A stretch of 64,000 bases of DNA from contig NZ_ADVG01000004.1 of the NCBI RefSeq assembly GCF_000178855.1, positions 1,612,001 to 1,676,000 on the forward strand, read 5' to 3'. A program made the translations under genes and the position numbers. Origin of the DNA: Ktedonobacter racemifer DSM 44963. Its GTDB lineage: Bacteria > Chloroflexota > Ktedonobacteria > Ktedonobacterales > Ktedonobacteraceae. The notes beneath the pieces are model-generated. The model was not told where the DNA came from. It saw only the letters and a program-made list of their open reading frames with translations, and searched no databases. Below, piece by piece: positions 35,536-43,824 of the stretch; the stretch's first letter is position 1; each line of letters opens with the position of its first letter.

Positions 35536-37107
35536 ATGAAGCGAACAAAAACACCGACCTTTCTTCTTGAACTCCCTCTCCAGGTCGATTGGAGCCAGGA
35601 ACACCATGTACGTGCGCACCTGGAAGCGGCTCGGTGCCTCTACAACGCTCTGCTTTCTGAAGCCATGAAGCGGCTCCTGTGCATGCGCAATGATCCGGCA
35701 TGGAACAAGGCGCGGGCTCTCCCTCACTCAAAAAAGCAGGAACGCGCACAAGCGTTCTCTGCCCTACGCAAGAAGTATCACTTCTCGGAATACGAGCTAC
35801 ACGAGTATGCCAAGCTTGCCCGTGTTTCCTGGATCGTCGACCACATTGAGAGCACGATGGCTCAAACCCTTGCGACTCGCGCCTATCAGGCGGTCAATCG
35901 GGTCTGTGTCGGGAAAGCCAAACGCGTACGCTTCCGCAGCAAGGGACGTGGCATCGATAGCGTGGAGGGCAAACGCAACGATGTCGGCATGCGCTTCGTG
36001 TTTGATCCCAATGCGGGCGATGGCGGCTTCCTGATCTGGAACCAAGAGGTCATCCCAGCCATCATCGACTGGCGAGACCCGGTGGTGCAGCATGGCATGC
36101 GCCACAAGATCAAGTATGTGCGCCTGGTTCGCCGCAAAGCTTCCTCACCACAGGCACAGGGAGCCGATAAAGACAGCAATCGTTATTACGTGCAACTGGT
36201 TTTAGAGGGCCATGCCTTCGTCAAACCGAAGCATGAGGAGGGAGGCAAAGACACGATTGGCCTGGATATTGGCCCATCGACCCTCGCTCTTGTCCCTCGT
36301 CGAGCAAAGGCGGACCTGGTCACGTTCTGCCAGGAGCTTTCCCCCAATGCCAGCAAAAAACGCCGGTTGCAGCGCAAGATGGAGCGGCAAAGACGCGCCA
36401 CGAATCCCAACAATTACGACGAAAAGGGACGTGTAAAAAAAGGTCGCCGAGCCTGGAAGGAGAGTAAGCGATACCAGGCGAGTAGGCGACAACACGCCAA
36501 TGCTGAGCGCAGACTCGCCGCTCACCGCAAGAGTCTGCATGGCAATCTGGCTCATCGCATCGCTTCGGTGGGGAACACGATCACCATAGAGAAAACCTCG
36601 TTCAAAGGATGGCAGAAGCAGTATGGTCGGAGCATCGGACTCCGTGCCCCAGGGATGTTTGTAGCGCATTTGACTCGCATAGTTGCAAAAACTGGCGGCA
36701 CCCTGCACGAAGCCTCAGCCTACCAGACCAGACTGTCTCAATATTGCCATCAGTGTCGGCAGTATCACAAGAAGCCACGATCTGAGCGTTGGCACCGTTG
36801 TGAGTGCGGGTTGGGACCAGTGCAGCGTGATCTGTATTCGGCCTTCCTGATTGCCCACCTGGAACCTGAGCAAACAACACCCTCCATCACCCAGCACGTC
36901 TGGGAAGGTGCGGAGCCGCGCCTGCGAGCCGTGATGGAGGAGCTTCAACAACGTGCGAATGAGGGGCAGCACTTGCCCCGAAGCATGGGCTTAGTGGCTC
37001 GACGCAAAAGCGGAGCTGCCCGTGCCAGAGCGCGTCGGCTTAAAAGTCCTGCCTATCTCCACCAAGAGCCGGTTTCTCCTTCGGGAGAGGCCGGAAACGG
37101 TGGGTGA
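35536..37107 (+). CDS. tnpB: TnpB RNA-guided nuclease (large variant)
   Basis: 523-residue TnpB from the ATG at 35536 (MKRTKTPTFLLELPLQVDW). RuvC-I Asp lies in TIGLDIGPSTLALV, RuvC-II Glu in ITIEKTSFKGWQ, and the RuvC-III Asp in VQRDLYSAFLI after a zinc ribbon YCHQCRQYHKK...HRCECG. It is longer than the usual about 400 residues because of an internal insertion (around PNNYDEKGRVKKGRRAWK) and a C-terminal basic tail (RKSGAARARARRLKSP) that may bind the guide RNA. All catalytic residues are present, so it may be active. Confidence 0.88.
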   Translation: MKRTKTPTFLLELPLQVDWSQEHHVRAHLEAARCLYNALLSEAMKRLLCMRNDPAWNKARALPHSKKQERAQAFSALRKKYHFSEYELHEYAKLARVSWIVDHIESTMAQTLATRAYQAVNRVCVGKAKRVRFRSKGRGIDSVEGKRNDVGMRFVFDPNAGDGGFLIWNQEVIPAIIDWRDPVVQHGMRHKIKYVRLVRRKASSPQAQGADKDSNRYYVQLVLEGHAFVKPKHEEGGKDTIGLDIGPSTLALVPRRAKADLVTFCQELSPNASKKRRLQRKMERQRRATNPNNYDEKGRVKKGRRAWKESKRYQASRRQHANAERRLAAHRKSLHGNLAHRIASVGNTITIEKTSFKGWQKQYGRSIGLRAPGMFVAHLTRIVAKTGGTLHEASAYQTRLSQYCHQCRQYHKKPRSERWHRCECGLGPVQRDLYSAFLIAHLEPEQTTPSITQHVWEGAEPRLRAVMEELQQRANEGQHLPRSMGLVARRKSGAARARARRLKSPAYLHQEPVSPSGEAGNGG

Positions 37108-37158
37108 GGAACAGGAACCTCCGTGCATTTATGCCGGAGAGGCCTCAGAATACATACC
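37060..37158 (+). ncRNA. Candidate omega-RNA scaffold of the TnpB element
   Basis: The 3' end of tnpB and the following bases fold into consecutive hairpins: TCTCCTTCGGGAGA, GAGGAACAGGAACCTC and CTCCGTGCATTTATGCCGGAG. In TnpB systems the guide is the sequence directly beyond the right end, here starting CATGACCTCCTTGAAAAG. The exact 3' boundary is inferred from the insertion site. Confidence 0.4.
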
Positions 37159-37515
37159 CATGACCTCCTTGAAAAGTAGTATGCATGTAAATAATACGGG
37201 TGACCACTGCTACTGGATGCGCCGCCCTGGCAAGCCAATGTGGAGTAGCCGCGTACGCAAGTGGCGGGCGGTAAATAAGGTAAAAAGTGGATCTGCCCAC
37301 GTGATGCACAGCGAGGTGCTAACCCGTAGCGAGGAAGGAGAACCAGGTACCTTTTTAAGAAGGAAGAAGCAAACTGTTGAATACGGAACCGGCCCCGAAT
37401 CTGCGCAGCAGACGACGAGCTGTCAGGCATGAGAGCGTGAGGAGTTTGGCGGAGAAGAAGGTGATCAGGGGAGTGGCCTCGTGACACTGAGCATGGGATG
37501 CGCCGAGATAATATA
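37159..37515. other. Displaced upstream region of the zinc-ribbon gene
   Basis: No gene. The minus strand at 37159-37175 carries the orphaned start and ribosome site of the zinc-ribbon gene, so its promoter should lie just to the right. I see nothing else recognisable up to the hairpin at 37516. Confidence 0.5.
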
Positions 37516-37606
37516 CTAGAGAGCACATAGGGGGTTTTTGCATATCCCCCCGAAACGGTGTACTCGTTTCGGGGGGATATGCAAAAACCCCCTATGTGCT
37601 CTCTAG
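37516..37606. repeat. Oriented hairpin family, copy 1 (42-bp perfect stem)
   Basis: Perfect 42-base arms from CTAGAGAGCACATAGGGGG through GCATATCCCCCCGAAACG around the 7-base loop GTGTACT. The inner 23 bp of the stem is shared with copies at 39545 and 43740. Confidence 0.95.
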
Positions 37607-37648
37607 AACTGCCTCATTCTCGTGAGATCGCACCGCGCTGCTCCTCGG

Positions 37649-38476
37649 CTACGGCCACCCGACGCCTGGTGCGGGCGCACGGGTGGTGAGGATCTGGCCC
37701 GTTCGTGTCTGGTCTGCCATGTGCTCAAAACCACGCCACTCGGCTACCATCAGGAACAGCGTTTGCTTCTTTCCCCCTCCGAGCATACACGCGAAGCAGC
37801 CACGGTCAAGATGGATCGTCTGCAAAACCTCACCACCTTCTCTCACCCGCACGCAACACTTGTTCGGGACATCACCGTACCAAACGGCACCTTCAGCGTC
37901 GAGACAGATACCATCAGGGGCAGCTCCTTCGAGCGCGGCCCAGACTCGCCGATTCGACAGACCGCCGTCTCCATCGATGTCAAAAGCCGTGAGACGGTTC
38001 CCGTGGGACTCGGCGACTATCAGTGTCTTGTTATCGGATGTCACGGCCATCCCATTCGGAAAAGCAATGTTGTCAGCCACCTGGCGCACCGACCCATTGG
38101 GGGTGAGCAACGCAATGATTCCAGGAGCATTAAAGCTGCCACCGTTGACGTAGATGTTGCCGCGACCATCCACGACGATCTCGTTCCAGATGTCAGCAAG
38201 GCTGCGCAGGTCAGCATGGGTCACCAGCTCCCCGTCGGGCTCCCTGCGCAGGAGAAGTCCCTCACGCCCTGAGACGACGAGCAGACGCCCATCGGGCAGC
38301 CAGTCGATGCAAAAGGGAATCGTGGTCGGCACGCGGGTCATGACTTCGCTTTGGCCCTCCAGATCGACGGCAACGATCTCCTGAGTGCCCCAGTTGGAAA
38401 ACCACAGACGGTCCTCGTGCCAACGCGGCGACTCGCCGAACGCGAGACCAGTCAACAAGGTTTGCAGTTCAGGCAT
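37649..38476 (-). CDS. SMP-30/gluconolactonase family hydrolase
   Basis: 275-residue six-bladed beta-propeller of the SMP-30/LRE family, which hydrolyses lactones using a divalent metal. FGESPRWHEDRLWFSNW (first metal Glu), WNEIVVDGRGNIYVNGG, FPNGMAVTSDNKTLIVAESH and PDGICLDAEGAVWYGDV are the propeller motifs containing the Asn and Asp metal ligands. The ATG at 38476 follows AAAGGAG by 7 bases. The C-terminus (TTRAPAPGVGWP) is the natural family end. Substrate unknown. Confidence 0.9.
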   Translation of the reverse strand: MPELQTLLTGLAFGESPRWHEDRLWFSNWGTQEIVAVDLEGQSEVMTRVPTTIPFCIDWLPDGRLLVVSGREGLLLRREPDGELVTHADLRSLADIWNEIVVDGRGNIYVNGGSFNAPGIIALLTPNGSVRQVADNIAFPNGMAVTSDNKTLIVAESHGNRLTAFDIDGDGGLSNRRVWAALEGAAPDGICLDAEGAVWYGDVPNKCCVRVREGGEVLQTIHLDRGCFACMLGGGKKQTLFLMVAEWRGFEHMADQTRTGQILTTRAPAPGVGWP

Positions 38477-38562
38477 GTGAAGACTCCTTTTATCAAAAGA
38501 TTCACAGGATCTCTGTCCTCCTGTTTCTATTTGCACCTTGCAAGTAGAGTGCAAATTATGGA

Positions 38563-38620
38563 AATAAGCTGTTGATTTTTTGGCAATTGTTCTGTTGAAA
38601 GTATCTCTTCTTCTTTCGCC
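38563..38620. repeat. Inverted repeat bracketing the VOC gene, left arm
   Basis: 58 bases (with TTTTTTGGCAATTGTTCTG at the core) recur inverted at 39277-39333 with about 90% identity. This arm lies in the leader of the SMP-30 gene. Confidence 0.85.
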
Positions 38621-38768
38621 TATGAAGTCATTCTCGCGAGCCTCATCCCGCGAGAACGTGAAGCAAGAACCGCCTAGCATAATGGGCAAGAAATCAAAGC
38701 TTATTTCCATAATTTACAACTAATGATCGAACTATAGAGAAACGCGATGAAGCCATGTCAGTATGAGG

Positions 38769-39152
38769 TTATTCCGCCTGTAACACGGCTAATATGTTCC
38801 CAGCCGGGTCTTTAAACCAGGCTATATCAGGCCCCATCTTTTGAGAGATGCCGCGCATGATGCCCTTCTCATCTTGCACCATTCCTTCATAGCGCTCAAA
38901 GCTGACGCTTCGGCTTTTGAGTTCTTCAACCGCAGCATCAATGTCATCAACGACAAAATCCAGCATCGTGAACGTCGCTGGCTGGTGATTGTCTTTTGGA
39001 TAGGCAAACGCTGTGCCTCCACCAGGCAAATGAAGCCGGAGGCCGCCGCCCTCTTCGACCACGTGTAGCCCTAGAGCCTGAATATAAAATGCCTTAGCTT
39101 TTGCCAGATCATTCACTGAAAACCCGCTAAATGCTGTTTTTGGTTGAAACAT
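38769..39152 (-). CDS. VOC-family (glyoxalase-like) protein
   Basis: 127-residue single vicinal-oxygen-chelate protein. It begins MFQPKTAFSGFSVNDLAKAK, the paired beta-alpha-beta-beta-beta opening, with FYIQALGLHVVEEGGGLRLH and the closing AWFKDPAGNILAVLQ. Such proteins can be dioxygenases, isomerases or resistance proteins. Metal residues are only partly recognisable, so activity cannot be predicted. AAGGAG lies 7 bases before the ATG. It is bracketed by the inverted repeats at 38563 and 39277. Confidence 0.88.
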   Translation of the reverse strand: MFQPKTAFSGFSVNDLAKAKAFYIQALGLHVVEEGGGLRLHLPGGGTAFAYPKDNHQPATFTMLDFVVDDIDAAVEELKSRSVSFERYEGMVQDEKGIMRGISQKMGPDIAWFKDPAGNILAVLQAE

Positions 39153-39276
39153 ATCTCTCTCCTTGTTATTTACAGTACACTTTCCTTCGATCATGTACAT
39201 AATTATTCTTGCATTTTGCAAGTAGAAACAGAATACTCCTGGTGAGCAGAAAAAACTTCTCGAATCTTGCCCTTCG

Positions 39277-39333
39277 GCAGACGAAGAAGAGATGCTTTCA
39301 ACAGAACAATTGCCAAAAAATCAGCAGCTTATT
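39277..39333. repeat. Inverted repeat bracketing the VOC gene, right arm
   Basis: Inverted partner of 38563-38620. It lies upstream of the nitroreductase-like fragment at 39474. The rest of the 39153-39473 gap holds no gene that I can support. Confidence 0.85.
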
Positions 39334-39473
39334 GGATCTTACCCAGTTCTGCCAGATCTCACACCGACCATGATACCCCTCGCGTCAGGCGCGTCAAACG
39401 CCACGTTCCTGTTCCAGTTTTTTGCTCACTTTGCACTGGCCACATACGTCAAGCATGTTACGGCGAGGTGCCT

Positions 39474-39545
39474 ATGGCAGAACCCAACTTTAATGCCTGG
39501 AATCGGCAGATCATCGAGGAATTTCGCGCGAATGGGGGCAAGGTG
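39474..39545 (+). pseudogene. N-terminal fragment of a deazaflavin-dependent nitroreductase-like protein
   Basis: Starts MAEPNFNAWNRQIIEEFRAN followed by GGKV, a close match to the opening of F420-dependent DDN/DUF385 proteins, after GAGGTG. The family sequence stops at the hairpin at 39545. The remainder of the roughly 140-residue protein is not in the window. Confidence 0.7.
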
Positions 39546-39608
39546 GTTTTTTTTGCATATCCCCCCGAAACGATGTACTCGTTTCGGGGGGATATGCAAA
39601 AAAAAACC
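39545..39608. repeat. Oriented hairpin family, copy 2
   Basis: Stem GCATATCCCCCCGAAACG with loop ATGTACT, same orientation as copy 1. A/T tracts extend the stem on both sides. It sits exactly where the nitroreductase-like fragment loses similarity. Confidence 0.93.
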
Positions 39609-39642
39609 TTTGTCTCGCCCTTGGCTCCGGGGCGCTGTCTTT

Positions 39643-39680
39643 GGGGTGAAATGAGCGAAGCTGTCATAGCCCGCAAAGTA
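39643..39680. repeat. 38-base inverted repeat, left arm (duplicated translation start)
   Basis: A perfect inverted copy of 40127-40164. It contains GGGGTGAAATG and encodes MSEAVIARKV, here closing after a few codons (ARK stop). Confidence 0.92.
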
Positions 39681-39709
39681 GCACGTAAGTAAATTGGATC
39701 CACCAGGCG

Positions 39710-40069
39710 CTACTTTTTTAGGCCGAGGCCAAGAAAATAGTCTTTGTCTCCGATCCTAACCAGGGTCGCATTCTTCCTTGCCTTCGTCTCAGTTATAAAT
39801 CTATCCCTTGCCACAGGCGGCGCTCCCTTTTCACGGGCATACTTTACATAGCTTTCAAACACCTCATTGACTGATGTCAGGGCCTTGTTTTCCCTTTTAA
39901 TCATTGCCATAAAGATAGCATACTGCTCGTGAGGGGGCAGCCCTTCTATGTGAAGTTTATTTGCCCCTCCTGCTTCGGTTTGGTCGGCATCAAGAAGTTC
40001 GCCGATAAGCGATTTACGCTCATTTGTCTTTGAATCTACCCAAGTTATATAGTCTCTGTGCTTAGACAT
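39710..40069 (-). CDS. Small hypothetical protein
   Basis: 119 residues from the ATG at 40069 (MSKHRDYITWVDSKTNERKS), ending YFLGLGLKK. Mixed charged, no TM segment, no motif that I recognise. The start overlaps the stop of the 31-codon ORF upstream, implying translational coupling. It is bracketed by the 38-base inverted repeat. Confidence 0.65.
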   Translation of the reverse strand: MSKHRDYITWVDSKTNERKSLIGELLDADQTEAGGANKLHIEGLPPHEQYAIFMAMIKRENKALTSVNEVFESYVKYAREKGAPPVARDRFITETKARKNATLVRIGDKDYFLGLGLKK

Positions 40070-40157
40070 TATGACACCCCTCATTCTTTTCAATATGGTA
40101 AGGGCGACGCACTCGCTGCCCTTTACTTACTTTGCGGGCTATGACAGCTTCGCTCAT
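40062..40157 (-). CDS. 31-residue upstream peptide coupled to the next gene
   Basis: GAGGGGTGAAATG opens MSEAVIARKVSKGQRVRRP and ends CHNV. Its TAA overlaps the ATG of the 119-residue gene. It could be a leader peptide or a true small protein. Confidence 0.45.
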   Translation of the reverse strand: MSEAVIARKVSKGQRVRRPYHIEKNEGCHNV

Positions 40158-40164
40158 TTCACCC
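40127..40164. repeat. 38-base inverted repeat, right arm
   Basis: Perfect inverted partner of 39643-39680, covering the ribosome site and first ten codons of the 31-residue ORF. Confidence 0.92.
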
Positions 40165-40513
40165 CTCTTTGGCTAGAGGAATGGTAGGGGGCTTGCTCCT
40201 CACTCATGGTAAGCTGCTCCTTCACAAAATTGTCGCTTCGCCTCCATTGTACCCTATTCCTACCCTTTTGCCGTGGTCACATCCTCAGCCAGGCGCAAGC
40301 CTTGTGACTTTTGGCGGCTGTCACTCGAACGAGCTGGAGCCGCAAGTGAGACGGCTGGACACGGGTCACAATCCGAGCGCCAGGTGGAACGTGTGACCCG
40401 GAATTAGGCGTCACGCTCGCCGGGGTGATCGGCTCCGTACACTGTGGCACCAGAGGCAGCAAGCGGCTATAATGGTGCTACACTTCTACTACTGACTGAC
40501 AAGGGGATAAGTC
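40165..40513. other. Intergenic region without recognised genes
   Basis: About 350 bases with short GC-rich inverted repeats (for example around GGGTCACAATCC and CGTGTGACCC) and no supported coding sequence. Confidence 0.5.
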
Positions 40514-40750
40514 ATGGGTGCTTTGGGCATACGAGAGTCCGTCGTGCTACCGCTTCCTAGACGCATTGACGTTATACGTCACGCAGCACTCCTCTACACT
40601 GAACAATATCAGGTGGTCGTGCATATCCAGGTACGCGGCCAAGTGATGCTCCATGGCAATACTGTTTGCGTCATCCCTCGCTGGGTAACAATCTCACAAT
40701 TCGATGCAGAGCTTGACCTCCTCGCCCTGGGTGTAAATGTGATTACTTGA
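40514..40750 (+). pseudogene. Small hypothetical gene truncated by a MITE
   Basis: Starts MGALGIRESVVLPLPRRIDV after AAGGGG at 7 bases. It reads to LALG before entering the MITE at 40732, and stops three to five codons later. Excising the MITE restores a natural end, LALGAGGHNLA stop, using bases at 42687-42712. No family recognised. Confidence 0.6.
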
Positions 40751-40762
40751 TGGCGGCAAAAT

Positions 40763-42519
40763 GGTTCTTTCTCACTTTCCGTGAAAAGGTCAAGCACAAT
40801 GAAGGACTCGCTGGCGGAGTAGGTCAAATTCAGCCCGTCCGTACATTTGTCGTTTGATCAATTTCAGGCGATTCACATGTCCTTCAACCATTCCGTTGTT
40901 CCATTCCAAAGTGAAGGCTGCTACGACAGCCTTCCAGTCCTTGCGAAGCCCAGCGACAAAACTATGTAGTTCGGGACACGAGCTTTGAAGAGCTTGTTGT
41001 GACCAGTCGTCAAGTTGATCAGCACGACGGTGGTGGAGCATCTCCCGAAACTGCTGGACGAGTTGGTAGATCAAAGCCAGGTCAGCACTGCGGTCTAAGA
41101 TTTTCTGCAGATCTTGCTGTTCTTCTCGTTGTAAGTCGGTAGGAGAGCGTAAAAACAGGAAACGCACTTGCTTGACGGTCAGCGTTCGAACAGCAGGAGG
41201 TATCGGAGTAGCAGGCAAACGGGCCCCGGTGCGCAGACACACGAGATACTTATTGACTGAAGCATAGCTTCCCTTGTAGCCAAGAGTTGTGAGTTCCCGA
41301 AACAGATGAGAGGCATTGTGTACCCCTGCCTGCCATCGCTCCCAGAGGTAGGAGTGATACGCCTCCAGTTTGGTTTGCTCGGCACGGCGGCGCTTTTTCT
41401 CTGGAAAGCACGGTGCGGCAAGAAAGCGTTCAATGGTTCTGCGATGGACACCAATGCGAGAGGCAATTTCTGCAATTTTGAAGCCTTGTTTACGCAGGGC
41501 GATAGCCTGCTCATAGCGTTCCTGACGCTCTTGGCGCTGTGCTAAACGGATCCCCTCAGCCTTTTTGCTGGGTGCAGGACGGATCTCACTGAGAACTGGA
41601 GGCTGTGGGGGGGATGCTTGCCCCTCCCTTTGGGCATCTGGCCTAGGCTCTTCCGTGAAGCGAAGACACCCTTTGTTTCGGTCAAGAATGGGTTCAAGTG
41701 CATCTCCCAAATTCTTGACCCGCGTGAAAACGGTCTGCCACCTGAATGGCTTGAGGAGCTCCCTGTCGGGCTGCATCGGCATACTCAGTACTGCGATCTC
41801 GACTGACAATCTCCACACTGGGATGCGCCTTCAGCCAGGTGATGACCGAGTCGGCCTCCCGGTCAGGGAGGAGATCAATAGGAATATGCCGTTCCAGATC
41901 GCAAAGAATTGCGCCATACCGACGTCCTTTGCGCCATGCCCACTCGTCCATCCCAACAACCCGTGGCGGCACTGGATCAGGAACTGCAGAGCGGCGAATG
42001 AGACGTAACAGGGTATGCAAACTTGCAGGCATCCGAAGCTTTTCCGCCAGATGAGCTCCTGGCTTTCCTCCCAGGGCAAATGCTACCTCGCGTAACACAT
42101 TGGCCTGTCGCGAGGTGCGACGAGCATATGGGAGCGCAAACGTGGGAAATTGCTCTGCAAACGTCTTGCGCGGGCAGGTGGCCTCATCACAGAAAAAGCG
42201 GCGAACCTGCAGATGCAGACGAACCACCTGCGCCTGGCAAGGTAAGTCAGCAAGCGTACGCATATATCGGCTGTGAACACGTCTAGAGATCTGATGACAC
42301 CCAGGGCAAGTACCTTCTGCCTGAGAAGATCGTACGTGCAAAAGCAAAGTATCCTTCTCCCAGGAGACCACTTCTAGCAAGAGGTCATTGGAAGAAGGAA
42401 AGACGAACGGAGAGATCATGGAATGTGAGTATCTTTCTTCGTGGGGAACAAGTGGAACAAAACTTTTGCTGGATCTTATTCTATCACTCATCCCTTTTCA
42501 CGGAAAGTGAGAAAGAACC
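40763..42519 (-). mobile_element. ISL3-family insertion sequence
   Basis: 1757 bp, with perfect 27-bp terminal inverted repeats (GGTTCTTTCTCACTTTCCGT followed by GAAAAGG). A direct repeat GCAAAAT occurs on both sides (40756-40762, 42520-42526), consistent with the roughly 8-bp target duplication of this family. Confidence 0.93.
40790..42419 (-). pseudogene. ISL3 transposase, one-base frameshift
   Basis: The N-terminal part from MISPFVFPSSNDLLLEVVSW has the zinc-binding CPGCHQISRRVHS...CDEATCPRKTF. The DDE domain has VVGMDEWAWRKGRRYG and ISRDRSTEYADAARQGAPQA. After QVADRFHA the frame shifts and continues as VKNLGDALEPILDRNKG to MVEGHVNRLKLIKRQMYGRA at the end. The shift is one extra G in a GGG run (about 41726); FHAVKNLGDALE would be the normal reading. 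With the base removed it is a full-length ISL3 transposase of about 540 residues. Confidence 0.88.
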
Positions 42520-42687
42520 GCAAAATTTGATAATTATTTGGCATAATACCAGCATTGCCTTTTTCTTCCCTTAGCGATGGAGAGAGCTTTGCTGGCTGGT
42601 CTAAGCTCTCTTCCATTAAGAGAGCTGTTTGTAATAGGTGTCATATAATTATCAAAAAACTACGCCATCAAGTAATCACATTTACAG

Positions 42688-43503
42688 GTGCAGGAGGGCA
42701 TAATCTCGCGTGATCAGCTTATTGCGCATCATCAAATTGTACTGGAGGACTGGCCGGGAACGGTCGAATATTGCGAGGACATATGCGGCCTCTTAGGTGT
42801 CCCGCTCTTTAGCACCCAGGCGCGATACAGCGGCTACGTATGCCAGGAGTGCCAGAACCATTACTTAGTTTCCTGTACCAGCTCTGCCTCGCCTTGGTGT
42901 CGCCAGTGTGGTTCACACAAAGCGGCATACTTGCGCCAGGTTGAGAGTGTACTTGATCTTGTTGAGTGGCGGCGAGCATGGCCCTCTCTGGCGGTCAGGT
43001 TCTGTACATCCTACTTTAAGCGCGATAACTTCAACTCGTGGGCCAGAGCCAACGCTGAGATGCTGGGGGATTCGCCAGTCGTCTGTATGGGCGAGCGGGC
43101 GCTGAAGTCGCGAGGGCGGGCAAAGTTACCAGTGTGGCGTGGGCGATCTGGCTTGAAACAGGGATGGATGGATGAGTACCGACCTATCCTTACCTGGAAG
43201 CGCATAGAAGTCTTTCGCAAGATGCGCCAGTATGATGTAAAGCCTCACTACTGCTATGAGGCGCAGGGGATGACGCAGTATCAGATGTATGAGGTAGACA
43301 AGGAGGGCGGCCCTCGTATGTCCTGCGTGATGTGTTTCCTCAAGTCACCTGGGCAGCTACGGGCAAGCTACTATGTGCAGGAGGGGCGCGCAGTGATAGA
43401 ACGTGCCCTGGAGGTCGAGGCTGCAACGGGCCATACAATACAGCATGGGTATTCGCTTGCTCAAATCCTGGAGGTGCAAGAAGGAGATCCTAGCTATGAA
43501 TAA
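42688..43503 (+). CDS. PAPS-reductase-like protein lacking its PP-loop N-terminus
   Basis: 271 residues from a GTG at the MITE edge. It matches the phosphoadenosine phosphosulfate reductase/ATP-pyrophosphatase family: AHHQIVLEDWPGTVEYCEDI, VRFCTSYFKRDNFNSWARAN, VVCMGERALKSRGRAKLP, YRPILTWKRIEVFRKMRQYD and GGPRMSCVMCFLKSP. Cys pairs CQECQNH and CRQCGSH suggest a zinc or cluster site. The family's N-terminal SGGKDS PP-loop, needed for ATP binding, is absent and cannot be found upstream, so the gene is probably 5'-truncated. Relatives occur in phages and plasmids; some act in DNA phosphorothioation or RNA thiolation. Confidence 0.75.
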   Translation: MQEGIISRDQLIAHHQIVLEDWPGTVEYCEDICGLLGVPLFSTQARYSGYVCQECQNHYLVSCTSSASPWCRQCGSHKAAYLRQVESVLDLVEWRRAWPSLAVRFCTSYFKRDNFNSWARANAEMLGDSPVVCMGERALKSRGRAKLPVWRGRSGLKQGWMDEYRPILTWKRIEVFRKMRQYDVKPHYCYEAQGMTQYQMYEVDKEGGPRMSCVMCFLKSPGQLRASYYVQEGRAVIERALEVEAATGHTIQHGYSLAQILEVQEGDPSYE

Positions 43504-43735
43504 AGTTATTGTTGACAAAGAGTTCCGCTTTACAGGCGGTGAGACGGTTGAAGTCTCATCGGAGTACGGTTGGGTGGAAGCCGTGGTGACAAAAGCATGG
43601 GAAGTAGTGATTAACACCAGGACTGGTGAAAAGGGGATATTGTATCAGGTTCGCTTTCCTGACATGCCTGCAACTCCAGAGCCGTACCGGAATCGTTTGT
43701 CGGTCGCTACTGGCCGAGCGATCAGAGCTAAATAG
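43496..43735 (+). CDS. Small hypothetical protein coupled to the PAPS-reductase-like gene
   Basis: 79 residues, MNKVIVDKEFRFTGGETVEV to GRAIRAK. The ATG overlaps the upstream stop by eight bases (ATGAATAA) after AAGGAG, so translation is coupled. Predicted all-beta, possibly SH3-like; no family recognised. The third hairpin copy begins directly behind its stop codon. Confidence 0.65.
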   Translation: MNKVIVDKEFRFTGGETVEVSSEYGWVEAVVTKAWEVVINTRTGEKGILYQVRFPDMPATPEPYRNRLSVATGRAIRAK

Positions 43736-43739
43736 GGGG

Positions 43740-43792
43740 TTTTTGCATATCCCCCCGAAACGAGTACACCGTTTCGGGGGGATATGCAAAAA
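43740..43792. repeat. Oriented hairpin family, copy 3 (inverted)
   Basis: Same stem GCATATCCCCCCGAAACG, but the loop is AGTACAC, the exact reverse complement of copy 1's GTGTACT. This copy is therefore inserted in the opposite orientation. Confidence 0.93.
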
Positions 43793-43824
43793 AAAACAAA
43801 TAGGAATGGTCAGAGTACACGGGG

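Larger units (their letters stand above)
35151..37158 (+). mobile_element. TnpB-only (IS1341-type) element inserted at a start codon
   Basis: The left part has a CCCCGCTCTTTCTAAGGCGGGG hairpin (35160-35181) and about 350 non-coding bases. The right part after tnpB has further hairpins to 37158. The ends were set by rebuilding the zinc-ribbon start codon: GAACGGC|...|CATGACC. There is no tnpA, so it depends on a transposase acting in trans. Confidence 0.75.
40732..42686. mobile_element. MITE of about 200 bp, itself split by an ISL3 element
   Basis: Outer termini TGTAAATGTGATTACTTGAT (40732) and its exact complement ending at 42686. The terminal repeats extend to about 42 bases with a few mismatches (GATGGCG...TTTGATAATTAT). 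Without the ISL3 copy the MITE is about 200 bp and has no ORF. Confidence 0.85.

Noticed and set aside
42688..43503. DndC-type phosphorothioation enzyme as part of a Dnd defence system
   Set aside because: No dndB, dndD, dndE or cysteine desulfurase genes nearby, and the PP-loop is missing.
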